A stretch of 64,000 nt of DNA, taken from assembly GCA_006738865.1 (NCBI GenBank), contig AP019701.1:2042001-2106000 (forward strand). Direction: 5' to 3'. The notes beneath the pieces were generated by a model that worked only from the letters and a program-made list of their open reading frames with translations, ran no database searches and was not told the DNA's origin. This stretch comes from Allostella sp. ATCC 35155 (GTDB taxonomy: Bacteria; Pseudomonadota; Alphaproteobacteria; ATCC43930; Allostellaceae). Both the position numbers and the translations under genes were made by a program. Of this stretch, positions 8,813 to 17,544 are shown piece by piece; the first letter of the stretch is position 1, and every line of letters starts with the position of its first letter.

Positions 8813-9148
8813 ATGGACTGGAACGGTGTCGTCGAACTCGCCATGGCCAAGCTTCCGGCCGTCGAGAGCGGAACGTCCTACGGCACGCCGGCGCTCAAGG
8901 TCCGCGGCCGCCTGCTGACGCGCTATCGGCCCGAGGACGACAGCGTCACGCTCCACGACGTCCCGCCCAACGAGCGTGAGATGCTGATCGCGGCCGACCC
9001 CTCGGCCTTCCACACGACGCCGCACTACCGCGACCATCCGATCGTGCTGGCGCGTCTCGCCACCCTGCCGCCGGAAGTGCTGCTGCGGTTCCTCGAGCGG
9101 CGCTGGCGGGCGATCGCGCCGAAGCGGCTGGTGGCGGAGTTCGGTTAG
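8813..9148 (+). CDS. MmcQ/YjbR family protein
   Basis: A 111-residue CyaY-like-fold protein of the MmcQ/YjbR (DUF661) group. The family pattern is visible as 'ESGTSYGTPALKVRGRLLTRY', 'VTLHDVPPNEREMLIAADPSAF', and 'APKRLVAEF' at the C-terminus. Members are proposed to bind DNA, but no activity is established. The ATG 8813 follows a purine run; a GTG three bases earlier would add one residue. Its stop overlaps the stop of the convergent uracil-DNA glycosylase gene by four bases. In many relatives infA follows the phosphatase gene here; it does not in this window. Confidence 0.8.
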   Translation: MDWNGVVELAMAKLPAVESGTSYGTPALKVRGRLLTRYRPEDDSVTLHDVPPNEREMLIAADPSAFHTTPHYRDHPIVLARLATLPPEVLLRFLERRWRAIAPKRLVAEFG

Positions 9149-9777
9149 GCGCGAGCCCGCGCCGCCGCCATCGCGATCACCGTGTCGAACATCTCGGGCG
9201 TCAGGCGCCCGGTGTTCGTGTTGTAGCGGGAGGAGTGATAGCTGTCGGCCAGCCAGCGGCCGCCCGGCAGCTCGTGCATCCGGCCATGGCCGAAGGGGTG
9301 GGCGGCCTTGCGCACCGCCAGCGCGGTCAGCACCGCGTCATGGGCGATGCGGCCGAGGGCCAGCATCCCGCCGCCCGGTGCCAGCGCCGCGATCTCCGCG
9401 GCGAGAAACGGCAGGCAGGCCTTCACTTCGGCCGGCGTTGGCTTGTTCTCGGGCGGGACGCAGCGCACGGCGTTGGCAATGCGGCAGCCGGTCAGCGTCA
9501 AGCCGTCGTCCGGGCGGGCGTTGAACGTGCCTGCGGCGAGGCCGTGGCGGATCAGGGTCGGATAGAGGAGGTCGCCCGCCCAGTCGCCGGTGAACGGACG
9601 ACCGGTCCGGTTGGCGCCGCGCAGTCCCGGCGCCAGTCCGACCACGAGCAGCCGGCCGCCGGCAGCGCCGAAGGACGGTACGGGCGCGTTGTGCCACCCG
9701 GGCTCGGCCGCCCGCCAGCGCTCGCGGAAGGCGACGAGGCGGGGGCAGAGGGGACAGTCGCGGCCCGGCGCGAGCAC
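9145..9777 (-). CDS. Uracil-DNA glycosylase, family 5 type
   Basis: This enzyme excises uracil and related deaminated bases from DNA. The N-terminal CPLCPRL supplies two Cys ligands of the 4Fe-4S cluster. FGAAGGRLLVVGLAPGLRGANRTGRPFTGDWAG is the family 5 (UdgB-like) motif 1 region. The second cysteine pair appears to be in GCRIANAVRC, and HSSRYNTNTG near the C-terminus is the motif 3 region. The likely start is GTG 9777, 13 bases past the NYN gene's stop. No clear ribosome-binding site is seen, so the start is uncertain and translational coupling is possible. Confidence 0.88.
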   Translation of the reverse strand: MLAPGRDCPLCPRLVAFRERWRAAEPGWHNAPVPSFGAAGGRLLVVGLAPGLRGANRTGRPFTGDWAGDLLYPTLIRHGLAAGTFNARPDDGLTLTGCRIANAVRCVPPENKPTPAEVKACLPFLAAEIAALAPGGGMLALGRIAHDAVLTALAVRKAAHPFGHGRMHELPGGRWLADSYHSSRYNTNTGRLTPEMFDTVIAMAAARARA

Positions 9778-9790
9778 AGGGTGGCGCCGG

Positions 9791-10381
9791 TCACGCTTCG
9801 TCGTTGGGCGCGGCGGCCGTGTAGCGCGCCGGCAGCCCTTCCTCCCGCGGTCCCTGGCCGCGCTGGATCGACGGGGCAAGGTCCTGGAGGTCGAGGAAGA
9901 CGTCGGCCTGGCGGCGCAACTCGTCGGCGATCATCGGGGGTTGCGAGCGCAGCGTGCTGACCACCGTCACGCGCACGCCCTTGCGCTGCACCGCCTCGAC
10001 CGCCGCCCGGAAGTCGCCGTCGCCCGACATCAGCACGATGTGGTCCACGCGGCTGGCCACCTCCAGCATGTCGACGGCGATCTCGATGTCCATGCTGCCC
10101 TTGAAGCGCCGCCGGCCGGTCGAGTCGGTGAATTCCTTGCTCGGCTTGGTCACCAGCGTGAAGCCGTTGTAGTCGAGCCAGTCGATCAGCGGCCGGAGGG
10201 GCGAATAGTCCTGATCGTCGGTGAAGGTCGTGTAGTAGGAAATCCGGATCAGCCGCGCCTTCTTGCTGAACAGGTCGTGCATGCGGCGATAGTCGATGTC
10301 GAAGCCGAGCGCGCGCGCGGCACCGTAGAAATTCGCACCGTCGATGAAGACCGCAATCCGATCCTCGGGATAGAAATGCAT
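9791..10381 (-). CDS. NYN-domain (LabA/DUF88) putative ribonuclease
   Basis: A 196-residue PIN-like NYN protein. Acidic metal-binding residues are in IDGANFY (Asp14), KGSMDIEIAVDML and SGDGDF, the three signature blocks of the LabA/DUF88 family. These proteins are predicted to cleave RNA; the precise target is unknown. The C-terminal 25 residues are Pro/Gly/Glu-rich and probably flexible. The gene is divergent from folK–rpoZ–rel, its conserved position in Alphaproteobacteria, and shares a 142-base intergenic region with them. Confidence 0.85.
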   Translation of the reverse strand: MHFYPEDRIAVFIDGANFYGAARALGFDIDYRRMHDLFSKKARLIRISYYTTFTDDQDYSPLRPLIDWLDYNGFTLVTKPSKEFTDSTGRRRFKGSMDIEIAVDMLEVASRVDHIVLMSGDGDFRAAVEAVQRKGVRVTVVSTLRSQPPMIADELRRQADVFLDLQDLAPSIQRGQGPREEGLPARYTAAAPNDEA

Positions 10382-10406
10382 AGTGCCCGCTCCTGATGGT
10401 CATCCT

Positions 10407-10442
10407 TGCCGGACAACCGGCAGTCAATTATCCCGGTCAATT
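10407..10442. promoter_or_regulatory. Inverted and direct repeats between divergent NYN gene and folK
   Basis: TGCCGG (10407-10412) and CCGGCA (10417-10422) form a 6-bp inverted repeat with a 4-base centre. Next to it, GTCAATT occurs twice (10423-10429 and 10436-10442), 13 bases apart. On the minus strand these read AATTGAC and could serve as -35 elements for the NYN gene. A TATGAT hexamer lies at 10457-10462 on the plus strand. The region looks regulatory, but I cannot assign a regulator. Confidence 0.3.
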
Positions 10443-10523
10443 CTTTGGGCCCCGGATATGATCCACCCCGGGGCGCGCGGAGGATTGGCCGGCCAGGGCG
10501 TGCATTGCAAGGAAATCCTTCCG

Positions 10524-11084
10524 ATGGCGAGGCAGCGCAGCGGGGAGAGCGACGTTCTGATCGCGCTCGGCGCCAACCTGCCGGGGCCGGACGGCCGGTC
10601 GCCGCGCGAAACCTGCGAGGCGGCGCTCGGCGAACTGGCGGCGGCGGGCATCCGCGTCGTCCGCCGCTCGGCTTGGTATCGCACCGAACCGGTCGGCGAG
10701 GCGGGGCAGCCCTGGTTCGTCAACGGCGTGGCCGTCGCCCGCAGCGGCCTCGCCGCGGAGGCGCTGCTCGCGGCGCTGCACCGCATCGAGGCGCGGCACG
10801 GGCGCCGGCGGGATCGTCACTGGGCGGCACGGACGCTGGACCTCGACCTGGTCGACTGTCGCGGCCAGGTGCGGGCCGGGCCGGACGGACCGGTGCTGCC
10901 GCATCCGCGCATGACCGAGCGCCGCTTCGTCCTGGCACCGCTGGCCGAGATCGCGCCCGACTGGCGGCACCCGGTCGACGGACGGACGGCGGCCCAACTG
11001 CTGGCGGCGCTGCCGCCCGGTCCGGCGGTCGAACTCCTGCCCGACGGAGCCCGACGGATCGTCGCAGGCCGGCGAAATCCTTGA
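10524..11084 (+). CDS. folK: 2-amino-4-hydroxy-6-hydroxymethyldihydropteridine diphosphokinase
   Basis: This enzyme transfers pyrophosphate from ATP to 6-hydroxymethyl-7,8-dihydropterin in folate synthesis. The 186-residue product has IALGANL at the first strand, WYRTEPVG, WFVNGVA, and RHWAARTLDLDLVD, whose Asp pair binds Mg-ATP. LPHPRMTERRFVLAPLAEIAP closes the family signature. The start at 10524 follows AAGGAAAT. It precedes rpoZ by 69 bases, and the probable rpoZ promoter overlaps its last codons. Confidence 0.95.
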   Translation: MARQRSGESDVLIALGANLPGPDGRSPRETCEAALGELAAAGIRVVRRSAWYRTEPVGEAGQPWFVNGVAVARSGLAAEALLAALHRIEARHGRRRDRHWAARTLDLDLVDCRGQVRAGPDGPVLPHPRMTERRFVLAPLAEIAPDWRHPVDGRTAAQLLAALPPGPAVELLPDGARRIVAGRRNP

Positions 11085-11109
11085 TGTGAAGCGGTGTCCG
11101 GACTACCTT
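11081..11109 (+). promoter_or_regulatory. Candidate sigma70-type promoter for rpoZ–rel
   Basis: TTGATG (11081-11086) is followed after 17 bases by TACCTT (11104-11109), giving a predicted start near 11116 and a short leader before rpoZ at 11154. The -35 box overlaps the end of folK. The match is moderate and position-based. Confidence 0.38.
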
Positions 11110-11153
11110 GGAAGGCTGATCTCACGAACATCTGCTGAAGGAGCGGGTCGCAC

Positions 11154-11537
11154 ATGGCACGCGTCACCGTCGAAGATTGCGTCATGCGGGTTCCCAACCG
11201 GTTCGATCTGGTGATGATCGCTGGACAGCGCGCGCGCGAGGTGGCGGCGGGCGCGCCGCTGACGATCGATCGCGACAACGACAAGAACCCGGTCGTGGCC
11301 CTGCGCGAGATCGCCGATGCCACGGTCTCCCTGCCGGGGCTGCAGGAATCGCTGGTGCGCAGCATGCAGCGCCACATCGAGAACGACGAGCCGGAGGAGG
11401 ACAAGGAGATGTCCGTCTCCGAGCAGGTCTGGACCGAGGCGATCCAGACGCGCAGTGCCGAGGCGGAAGTTGCCGACGCCGGCCTCGAGATCGACGATGT
11501 CGCCGCCGCCGAGCAGCCGGTCGCGGAGGAAGAGTAG
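11154..11537 (+). CDS. rpoZ: RNA polymerase omega subunit
   Basis: Omega binds the beta' subunit, helps core RNA polymerase assembly and contributes to the ppGpp site. The 127-residue product opens MARVTVEDC, then has [21 protein letters not shown] and [10 protein letters not shown], the core omega fold. The last 40 residues are acidic and variable, as usual in Alphaproteobacteria. AAGGAG precedes the ATG. Its position directly before the ppGpp synthetase gene is a widely conserved pairing. Confidence 0.96.
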   Translation: MARVTVEDCVMRVPNRFDLVMIAGQRAREVAAGAPLTIDRDNDKNPVVALREIADATVSLPGLQESLVRSMQRHIENDEPEEDKEMSVSEQVWTEAIQTRSAEAEVADAGLEIDDVAAAEQPVAEEE

Positions 11538-11599
11538 CCGCCCGGCTGTCGGCCGCCGCCCGTCCGCACTCTGCCGTCTCGGTCCGGGGCGCGCTCGAG

Positions 11600-13741
11600 A
11601 TGATGCGCCAGTTCGAGCTGGTCGAGCGCGTCAAGGGCTATGATCCCGGCGCCGACGAGCACGCCATCAACCGCGCCTACGTCTTCGCCGTGCAGGCGCA
11701 CGGCAGCCAGAAGCGCGCGAGCGGCGATCCGTACTTTTCCCACCCGGTCGAGGTCGCGGGCATCCTCGCGGCGATGAAGCTCGACGCCGACTCGATCGTG
11801 ACCGGGCTGCTGCACGACACGGTCGAGGACACGGTCGCCACGCTGGAGCAGATCGAGGGCCTGTTCGGCCGGGACATTGCCCGCCTCGTCGACGGCGTCA
11901 CCAAGCTGTCGCGGATCCAGCTTCAGTCCGACGAGACCAAGCAGGCGGAGAATTTCCGCAAGCTGGTGCTCGCCATGTCGGAGGACATCCGCGTCCTGCT
12001 GGTCAAGCTGGCCGACCGCCTGCACAACATGCGGACGCTGCACTTCATCAAGCAGGCGGACCGCCGGCGGCGGATCGCGCGCGAGACGATGGAGATCTAC
12101 GCGCCGCTGGCCGAGCGCATCGGCATGCACGAGATGAAGGACGAGCTCGAAGACCTCGCCTTCGCCGAGCTGCATCCGGACGCGCGGCAGTCGATCATCC
12201 AGCGGCTCTCGTTCCTGCGCGAGCAGGGCGGCCGGCTGGTCGAGCGCATCACCGGCGAGCTGCAGGGCCTGCTGACGGAGAACGGCATCGCGGCCGAGAT
12301 CTCCGGCCGCGAGAAGTCCGCCTGCTCGATCTGGCGGAAGATGCAGCGCAAGAACGTCGGCTTCGAGCAGCTCGCCGACATCATGGCGTTCCGCGCCGTC
12401 GTCGACAGCGTCGACGATTGCTATCACGCGCTGGGGGTCATCCACAGCCGCTATCCGGTGGTTCCCGGCCGCTTCAAGGACTATCTGTCGACGCCCAAGC
12501 CGAACGGCTACCGCTCGCTGCATACCGGCGTGATCGGACCCGAGCGCCAGCGCATCGAGGTCCAGATCCGCACCCGCGACATGCACGAGGTCAACGAACT
12601 CGGCGTCGCCGCGCACTGGAGCTACAAGCAGGGCAGCGGCAGCACCGAAGGGCCGCAGTACCGCTGGCTGCGCGAACTGCTGGACATCCTGGAGCATGCC
12701 TCCAACCCGGAGGAGTTTCTCGAGAACACCAAGCTCGAGATGTTCCACGACGAGGTGTTCTGCTTCACCCCGAAGGGCGACCTGATCGCCATGCCGCGGG
12801 GCGCGACGCCGGTCGATTTCGCCTATGCGGTGCATTCGGCGGTCGGCGACCATTGCGTCGGCGCCAAGATCAACGGCCGCATCGTGCCGCTGCGCACCGA
12901 ACTGCAGAACGGCGACCAGGTCGACATCATCACCTCCAAGGCGCAGACGCCCTCGCCGGTCTGGGAGCGGTTCGTCGTCACCGGCAAGGCGCGCGCCCGC
13001 ATCCGCCGCTTCGTCCGCAGCCAGCAGCGCGACCAGTATGTCGACATGGGCCGCTCGCTGGTGCAGCGGGCCTTCAAGGCCGAAGGGCACGAGGTCCATG
13101 AGCGGCTCATCGAGCCCGTCCTGCGCAACTTCAACGTCGCGACGGTCGAGGATCTCTACGCCTCGGTCGGCGAGGGCCTCAGTTCCGCCCGCGAACTCGT
13201 GCTGGCGGTCCATCCGCAGACCGTCGAGGCGCGCGACAAGGTCGTGCCGCTGCGCCGCGGGCGTGCCCGGGCGTCGGGCCGCGCCGAGGGCAGCATCCCC
13301 ATCCGCGGCCTCATCCCCGGCATGGCGGTCCACTATGCCGGCTGCTGCCATCCCTTGCCGGGCGACCGCATCGTCGGCATCGTCACGACCGGCAAGGGCG
13401 TGACCATCCACACGATCGACTGCGAGACGCTGGAGAGCTTCAGCGACACGCCCGAGCGCTGGGTCGATGTCGGCTGGGACGGCGCGCCGGGCGAGGGAGT
13501 CAACCATGTCGGCCGGATTCACGTCGTGCTGCTCAACGAGCCGGGCAGCATGGGCAATCTGACGACCATCATCGGCAAGAACCAGGGCAACATCTCGAAC
13601 CTGAAGATCACCAGCCGGTCCACGGACTTCTTCGAGATCCTGATCGACATCGAGGTGCAGGACGTGAAGCATCTGACCAACATCATCGCGGCCTTGCGGA
13701 CGAACGCGTCGGTCAATTCCGTCGAGCGGGCGAGGGCGTGA
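11600..13741 (+). CDS. rel: Bifunctional (p)ppGpp synthetase/hydrolase
   Basis: This is the single long RSH enzyme expected in this class, synthesising and degrading the stringent-response alarmone. The 713-residue order is an HD hydrolase domain (His72-Asp73 in LLHDTVEDT), a RelA/SpoT synthetase domain ([11 protein letters not shown]), TGS ([26 protein letters not shown]), a Cys/His zinc-finger-like region ([10 protein letters not shown]) and a C-terminal ACT domain from about residue 640. Both hydrolase and synthetase motifs look intact. Start codons at 11600 and 11603 are adjacent; I took the first. The TGA overlaps the pdxJ ATG by one base. Confidence 0.95.
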   Translation: MMRQFELVERVKGYDPGADEHAINRAYVFAVQAHGSQKRASGDPYFSHPVEVAGILAAMKLDADSIVTGLLHDTVEDTVATLEQIEGLFGRDIARLVDGVTKLSRIQLQSDETKQAENFRKLVLAMSEDIRVLLVKLADRLHNMRTLHFIKQADRRRRIARETMEIYAPLAERIGMHEMKDELEDLAFAELHPDARQSIIQRLSFLREQGGRLVERITGELQGLLTENGIAAEISGREKSACSIWRKMQRKNVGFEQLADIMAFRAVVDSVDDCYHALGVIHSRYPVVPGRFKDYLSTPKPNGYRSLHTGVIGPERQRIEVQIRTRDMHEVNELGVAAHWSYKQGSGSTEGPQYRWLRELLDILEHASNPEEFLENTKLEMFHDEVFCFTPKGDLIAMPRGATPVDFAYAVHSAVGDHCVGAKINGRIVPLRTELQNGDQVDIITSKAQTPSPVWERFVVTGKARARIRRFVRSQQRDQYVDMGRSLVQRAFKAEGHEVHERLIEPVLRNFNVATVEDLYASVGEGLSSARELVLAVHPQTVEARDKVVPLRRGRARASGRAEGSIPIRGLIPGMAVHYAGCCHPLPGDRIVGIVTTGKGVTIHTIDCETLESFSDTPERWVDVGWDGAPGEGVNHVGRIHVVLLNEPGSMGNLTTIIGKNQGNISNLKITSRSTDFFEILIDIEVQDVKHLTNIIAALRTNASVNSVERARA

Positions 13742-14484
13742 TGGCCAGCCGCCTGCGCCTGGGCATCAACATCGACCACGTCGCCACCGTCCGGAACGCG
13801 CGCGGCGGCTCGCACCCCGATCCGCTGCGTGCCGCGCGCATCGCCGCCGACGCCGGGGCCGACGGCATCACGGCGCACCTGCGCGAGGATCGCCGGCACA
13901 TCCGCGACGGCGACATCGGCCGGCTGGTCGAGGAGATCGCCCTGCCGCTCAATTTCGAGATGGCGGCGACCGAGGAGATGGTCGCGATCGCCCTGCGCCA
14001 CCGCCCCCACGCCGCCTGCATCGTGCCCGAGAAGCGGACCGAGGTGACGACCGAGGGCGGGCTCGACGTGATCGGCGGCCGCGAACATCTGGTGCCGGTG
14101 ATCCGCCGCCTCGCCGATGCCGGCATCCGCGTCTCGCTGTTCGTCGATCCCGAGCCGGCCCAGCTCGATGCCGCCATTGCCGTCGGCGCCCCGGTCGTCG
14201 AGCTGCACACCGGCGCCTACTGCGAGGCCGCGGGGACCGAGCGCGAGCACGAGCTCGAGCGCATCCGCCGGGCGGCCGCACACGCCGCCGCGATCGGCCT
14301 CGAATGCCATGCCGGCCACGGGCTGGCCTATGACAGCGTCGGCCCGGTCGCGGCGATCCCGTCGCTGGTGGAGCTCAACATCGGCCATTTCCTGGTCGGC
14401 GAGGCGATCTTCGTCGGCCTGGAGGCCGCCATCCGGCAGATGCGCCGGTTGATGGACGAGGCGCGCTCGGGCGCCGCCGGGTGA
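13741..14484 (+). CDS. pdxJ: Pyridoxine 5'-phosphate synthase
   Basis: This TIM-barrel enzyme condenses 1-deoxyxylulose 5-phosphate with 3-amino-2-oxopropyl phosphate to make pyridoxine phosphate (DXP-dependent vitamin B6 route). The 247-residue protein has [29 protein letters not shown], the catalytic Glu in [25 protein letters not shown], and [10 protein letters not shown] at the phosphate site. The ATG at 13741 shares a base with the rel TGA. acpS follows after 13 bases. Confidence 0.97.
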   Translation: MASRLRLGINIDHVATVRNARGGSHPDPLRAARIAADAGADGITAHLREDRRHIRDGDIGRLVEEIALPLNFEMAATEEMVAIALRHRPHAACIVPEKRTEVTTEGGLDVIGGREHLVPVIRRLADAGIRVSLFVDPEPAQLDAAIAVGAPVVELHTGAYCEAAGTEREHELERIRRAAAHAAAIGLECHAGHGLAYDSVGPVAAIPSLVELNIGHFLVGEAIFVGLEAAIRQMRRLMDEARSGAAG

Positions 14485-14497
14485 CCGCCCAGACGCC

Positions 14498-14923
14498 ATG
14501 ATCATCGGCATCGGCAGCGACATCATCGACATCCGGCGCATCGAGCGCACGCTGGAGCGCTATGGCGACCGCTTCATCGACCGTGTCTTCACGGCGGTCG
14601 AGCGGGCGAAGTCCGACCGGCGGCGCCTGCGGGCGGCGAGCTACGCCAAGCGCTATGCCGCCAAGGAGGCATGCTCGAAGGCCCTCGGGACCGGCTTCCG
14701 CCGCGGCGTCTACTGGCGCGACATGGGCGTCGTCAACCTGCCCACCGGCCAGCCGACCATGCGGCTGACCGGCGGGGCGGCTGCCCGCCTGGCCGAGATC
14801 ACACCGCCCGGCATGGCGACCCGGATCGACGTGACCATCACCGACGAATGGCCGCAGGCGCAGGTCATCGTCATCATTTCTGCGATCCCGGCCGCCGCCG
14901 AGGCCGCGGCGGGCGGCGCTTGA
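14498..14923 (+). CDS. acpS: Holo-[acyl-carrier-protein] synthase
   Basis: AcpS moves the 4'-phosphopantetheine arm from CoA to the acyl carrier protein. The 141-residue product starts [12 protein letters not shown] (Asp8, metal ligand) and has [15 protein letters not shown] (Glu57, second metal ligand), with the trimeric family's GGAAARL and VTITDEW further on. It lies between pdxJ and lepB in the conserved order. A low-complexity Ala-rich tail ends the protein. Confidence 0.95.
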   Translation: MIIGIGSDIIDIRRIERTLERYGDRFIDRVFTAVERAKSDRRRLRAASYAKRYAAKEACSKALGTGFRRGVYWRDMGVVNLPTGQPTMRLTGGAAARLAEITPPGMATRIDVTITDEWPQAQVIVIISAIPAAAEAAAGGA

Positions 14924-15010
14924 CTCGGTCGAGACGGGCGGGCTTGATCCGCCGCGATTTCCGACCCGCGCCGTCTCCGGCCCCCGCAACCTGCTGACAA
15001 GGCGTCGTCG

Positions 15011-15775
15011 ATGGCGTTCCGCAACAGTTCCATGTCCGAGAAGAAGGCCAAGGGCGGCCTGCTCGAATCGATCAAGACGGTCGTCTACGCGATCCTGATC
15101 GCCCTCTTCGTGCGCACGGTCGCGTTCGAGCCCTTCAACATCCCCTCGGGGTCGATGATCCCGACGCTGCTGGTCGGCGACTACCTGTTCGTGTCGAAAT
15201 ATTCCTACGGCTACAGCCGCTATTCGCTGCCGCTCGGCCTGCCACTCCTTTCCGGCCGGGTGCTGTCGTCGCCGCCGGAGCGCGGCGACGTGGCGGTGTT
15301 CAAGTACCCGCGCGACAACAAGACCGACTACATCAAGCGCATCGTCGGCCTGCCGGGTGACCGCATCCAGATGCGCCAGGGCGTGCTCTACATCAACGGC
15401 ACCGCCGTCGAGCGCCAGCGTGTCGAGGATTTCGCCGAGCGCAGCCCGTTCGGCGGCACGATGCGCATTCCGCAATACATCGAGACGCTGCCCAACGGAC
15501 GGCAGCACCGCATCCTGGAGATCACGGACAACGGCCCGTTCGACAACACCCGGGAATACGTCGTGCCGGCGGGCCATTATTTCGCCATGGGCGACAATCG
15601 CGACAATTCCGCGGACAGCCGCGACCCCTCGGCGGTCGGCTTCGTCCCGGCGGAGAATCTGGTCGGACGCGCCGAGTTCCTGTTCTTCTCGACCGACGGC
15701 AGCGCCGCCCTGTGGCAGGTCTGGCGCTGGCCGCTGGCCATCCGCTGGTCGCGGCTGTTCTCGGGCGTGGGATGA
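15011..15775 (+). CDS. lepB: Signal peptidase I
   Basis: This inner-membrane serine peptidase removes signal peptides from Sec- and Tat-exported proteins. The 254-residue protein has one N-terminal transmembrane helix (about residues 20-38), the catalytic Ser48 in NIPSGSMIPTL, and the general-base Lys109 in YIKRIVGLPGD. The box-E motif is MGDNRDNSADSR. ATG codons at 15011 and 15032 are both possible; the first is used. The TGA (15773-15775) overlaps the rnc ATG, so the two are probably coupled. Confidence 0.95.
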   Translation: MAFRNSSMSEKKAKGGLLESIKTVVYAILIALFVRTVAFEPFNIPSGSMIPTLLVGDYLFVSKYSYGYSRYSLPLGLPLLSGRVLSSPPERGDVAVFKYPRDNKTDYIKRIVGLPGDRIQMRQGVLYINGTAVERQRVEDFAERSPFGGTMRIPQYIETLPNGRQHRILEITDNGPFDNTREYVVPAGHYFAMGDNRDNSADSRDPSAVGFVPAENLVGRAEFLFFSTDGSAALWQVWRWPLAIRWSRLFSGVG

Positions 15776-16506
15776 TGGCGCGGGCCGCCGTCAGGGAGGC
15801 GCCGCCGGCCGACGGTCCGGAGAGCGACCCGGAACTGCTGGCCGATCGCCTCGGGCATCGTTTCCGCGACCGCCGCCTCCTGCGCGACGCGCTGCGCCAT
15901 CCGAGCGTGACGGCGACGCCGCAGGCGACGGCCTACGAGCGGCTGGAATTCCTCGGCGACCGCGTTCTCGGGCTGGTTGTGGCCGATCTGCTGATGCGCC
16001 GCTTTCCCACCGAGCCGGAAGGACATCTCGCGCGGCGCTTCGCTGCCCATGTCCGGCGCGAGGCGCTGGCCGAGGTCGCGCAGTCGATCGGCCTCGACCG
16101 CCACATCATGCTCTCGCGCGGTGAGGAGGTGGGCGGGGGCCGCAGCAATGCGGGCACGCTCGCCGACTGCATGGAGGCGGTGATCGGCGCCCTCTATCTC
16201 GACGGCGGCCTCGAGGTTGCGGCCCGTTTCATCCAGGACCACTGGGACACGCGGCTGGCCGAGCGCCAGCCGCCGCGGGATCCGAAGACGGCCCTGCAGG
16301 AATGGGCGCAGGGGCGGGGCCTGCCGCTTCCCCGCTACGAGACGCTGGCGACCGCGGGCCCCGACCATGCACCGGCCTTCACGGTCTCGGTCGCGATCGA
16401 GGGGCATCCCGCAGCCTCGGCCGTCGGCGCATCCAAGCGTGCGGCGGAACGGGCGGCCGCCGAGGCACTGCTCGACGCTCTCACCGAGACGAAGGAACGT
16501 CGATGA
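15772..16506 (+). CDS. rnc: Ribonuclease III
   Basis: This enzyme cleaves double-stranded RNA in rRNA maturation and mRNA decay. The 244-residue product contains the signature YERLEFLGDRVLGL, with metal-binding Glu/Asp, and a second acidic cluster ADCMEAVIGALYLDGG. A C-terminal dsRNA-binding domain (DPKTALQEWAQGRG to AAERAAAEALLDAL) follows. The start ATG at 15772 overlaps the lepB TGA. Its own stop overlaps era by four bases (ATGA). Confidence 0.95.
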   Translation: MMARAAVREAPPADGPESDPELLADRLGHRFRDRRLLRDALRHPSVTATPQATAYERLEFLGDRVLGLVVADLLMRRFPTEPEGHLARRFAAHVRREALAEVAQSIGLDRHIMLSRGEEVGGGRSNAGTLADCMEAVIGALYLDGGLEVAARFIQDHWDTRLAERQPPRDPKTALQEWAQGRGLPLPRYETLATAGPDHAPAFTVSVAIEGHPAASAVGASKRAAERAAAEALLDALTETKERR

Positions 16507-17417
16507 CCGAGCAACGGCCCACCCGGTGCGGCTTTGCCGCAATCATCGGCGCGCCCAACGCCGGCAAGTCGACCCTCGTCAACCGGCTCGTCGGCTCGAA
16601 GGTCGCGATCGTCTCGCCGAAGGTGCAGACCACCCGGGCCAGGGTGCTCGGGATCGCCGTCGACGGGGCGGCGCAGGTCATCTGGGTCGATACCCCCGGC
16701 ATCTTCCAGCCGCGCCGGCGGCTGGAACGGGCGATGGTGGCGACGGCCTGGAAGGGGGCCGAGGACGCCGACATCAAGATCCACCTCGTCGATGCCGAGC
16801 GCGGCTTCGACGCGGACTCGCGCCGGATCACCGAGCAGCTCGTGGCTTCGGGCCGCAAGGCGATCCTCGCGCTCAACAAGATCGATCTCCTGAAGCCGGA
16901 GCGGCTGCTGCCGCTGGTCGCCGAGATGAGTGCGACCGGCGCCTATTCGCAGACCTTCCTGATTTCGGCCCGGACCGGCGACGGCGTCGGCGATCTCGCC
17001 GCCCGGGTGGCGGAACTGATGCCCGAGGGCCCGTGGCTCTATCCGGAAGACCAGATCGCCGACATGCCGCAGCGCCTGCTCGCGGCGGAGATCACCCGCG
17101 AGAAGCTGTTCCTCCAGTTGCACGACGAACTGCCCTATTCGGTGGCGGTCGAGACGGAGACCTGGGAGGAGCATCGCGACGGCAGCGTCCGGATCGGCCA
17201 GGTCATCTATGTCATGCGGCCGAGCCAGAAGGCGATCGTGCTCGGCCGCGGCGGGGCACGGATCAAGGCGATCAGCACGGCCGCCCGTGCCGAGATCGCC
17301 GAGATGCTCGACCGCCGGGTCCATCTCGTGCTGTTCGTGAAGGAGCGCCCGAACTGGCAGGACGAGCGCGAGGCCTACGAGGTCCAGGGCATGGACTGGA
17401 CGGCGGGCGACCGATAG
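16503..17417 (+). CDS. era: GTPase Era
   Basis: Era binds 16S rRNA near its 3' end and assists 30S maturation. The 304-residue protein has the G1 loop GAPNAGKST (16-24), the switch region VQTTRARVLGI, G3 DTPG and G4 NKID. The C-terminal KH RNA-binding domain contains QKAIVLGRGGARIK. Start and upstream stop overlap as ATGA. In most Alphaproteobacteria recO follows directly; here a transporter cassette intervenes and recO appears at 24455. Confidence 0.97.
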   Translation: MTEQRPTRCGFAAIIGAPNAGKSTLVNRLVGSKVAIVSPKVQTTRARVLGIAVDGAAQVIWVDTPGIFQPRRRLERAMVATAWKGAEDADIKIHLVDAERGFDADSRRITEQLVASGRKAILALNKIDLLKPERLLPLVAEMSATGAYSQTFLISARTGDGVGDLAARVAELMPEGPWLYPEDQIADMPQRLLAAEITREKLFLQLHDELPYSVAVETETWEEHRDGSVRIGQVIYVMRPSQKAIVLGRGGARIKAISTAARAEIAEMLDRRVHLVLFVKERPNWQDEREAYEVQGMDWTAGDR

Positions 17418-17435
17418 CGACCGTCTGGCGCACCT

Positions 17436-17455
17436 CCGGCACCGGCGGGTGCCGG
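17436..17455 (+). terminator. Stem-loop downstream of era
   Basis: A perfect 8-bp stem (CCGGCACC 17436-17443, GGTGCCGG 17448-17455) with a GGCG loop lies 18 bases after the era stop. There is no T-run, so it may slow transcription or stabilise RNA rather than terminate it. It marks a plausible boundary between the housekeeping run and the transporter cassette. Confidence 0.42.
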
Positions 17456-17544
17456 GGACGTTGACCGGACTGCCGCATGCGGGGATCGCGCAGACGGATG
17501 CGCCGGCTCCCGCTGCTCCTGCAGAACCGGGGGAGGACGAGGAC

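Noticed and set aside
10817-13672. 951-codon antisense frame opposite rel
   Set aside because: It lies entirely within rel coding sequence and mirrors its codon bias.
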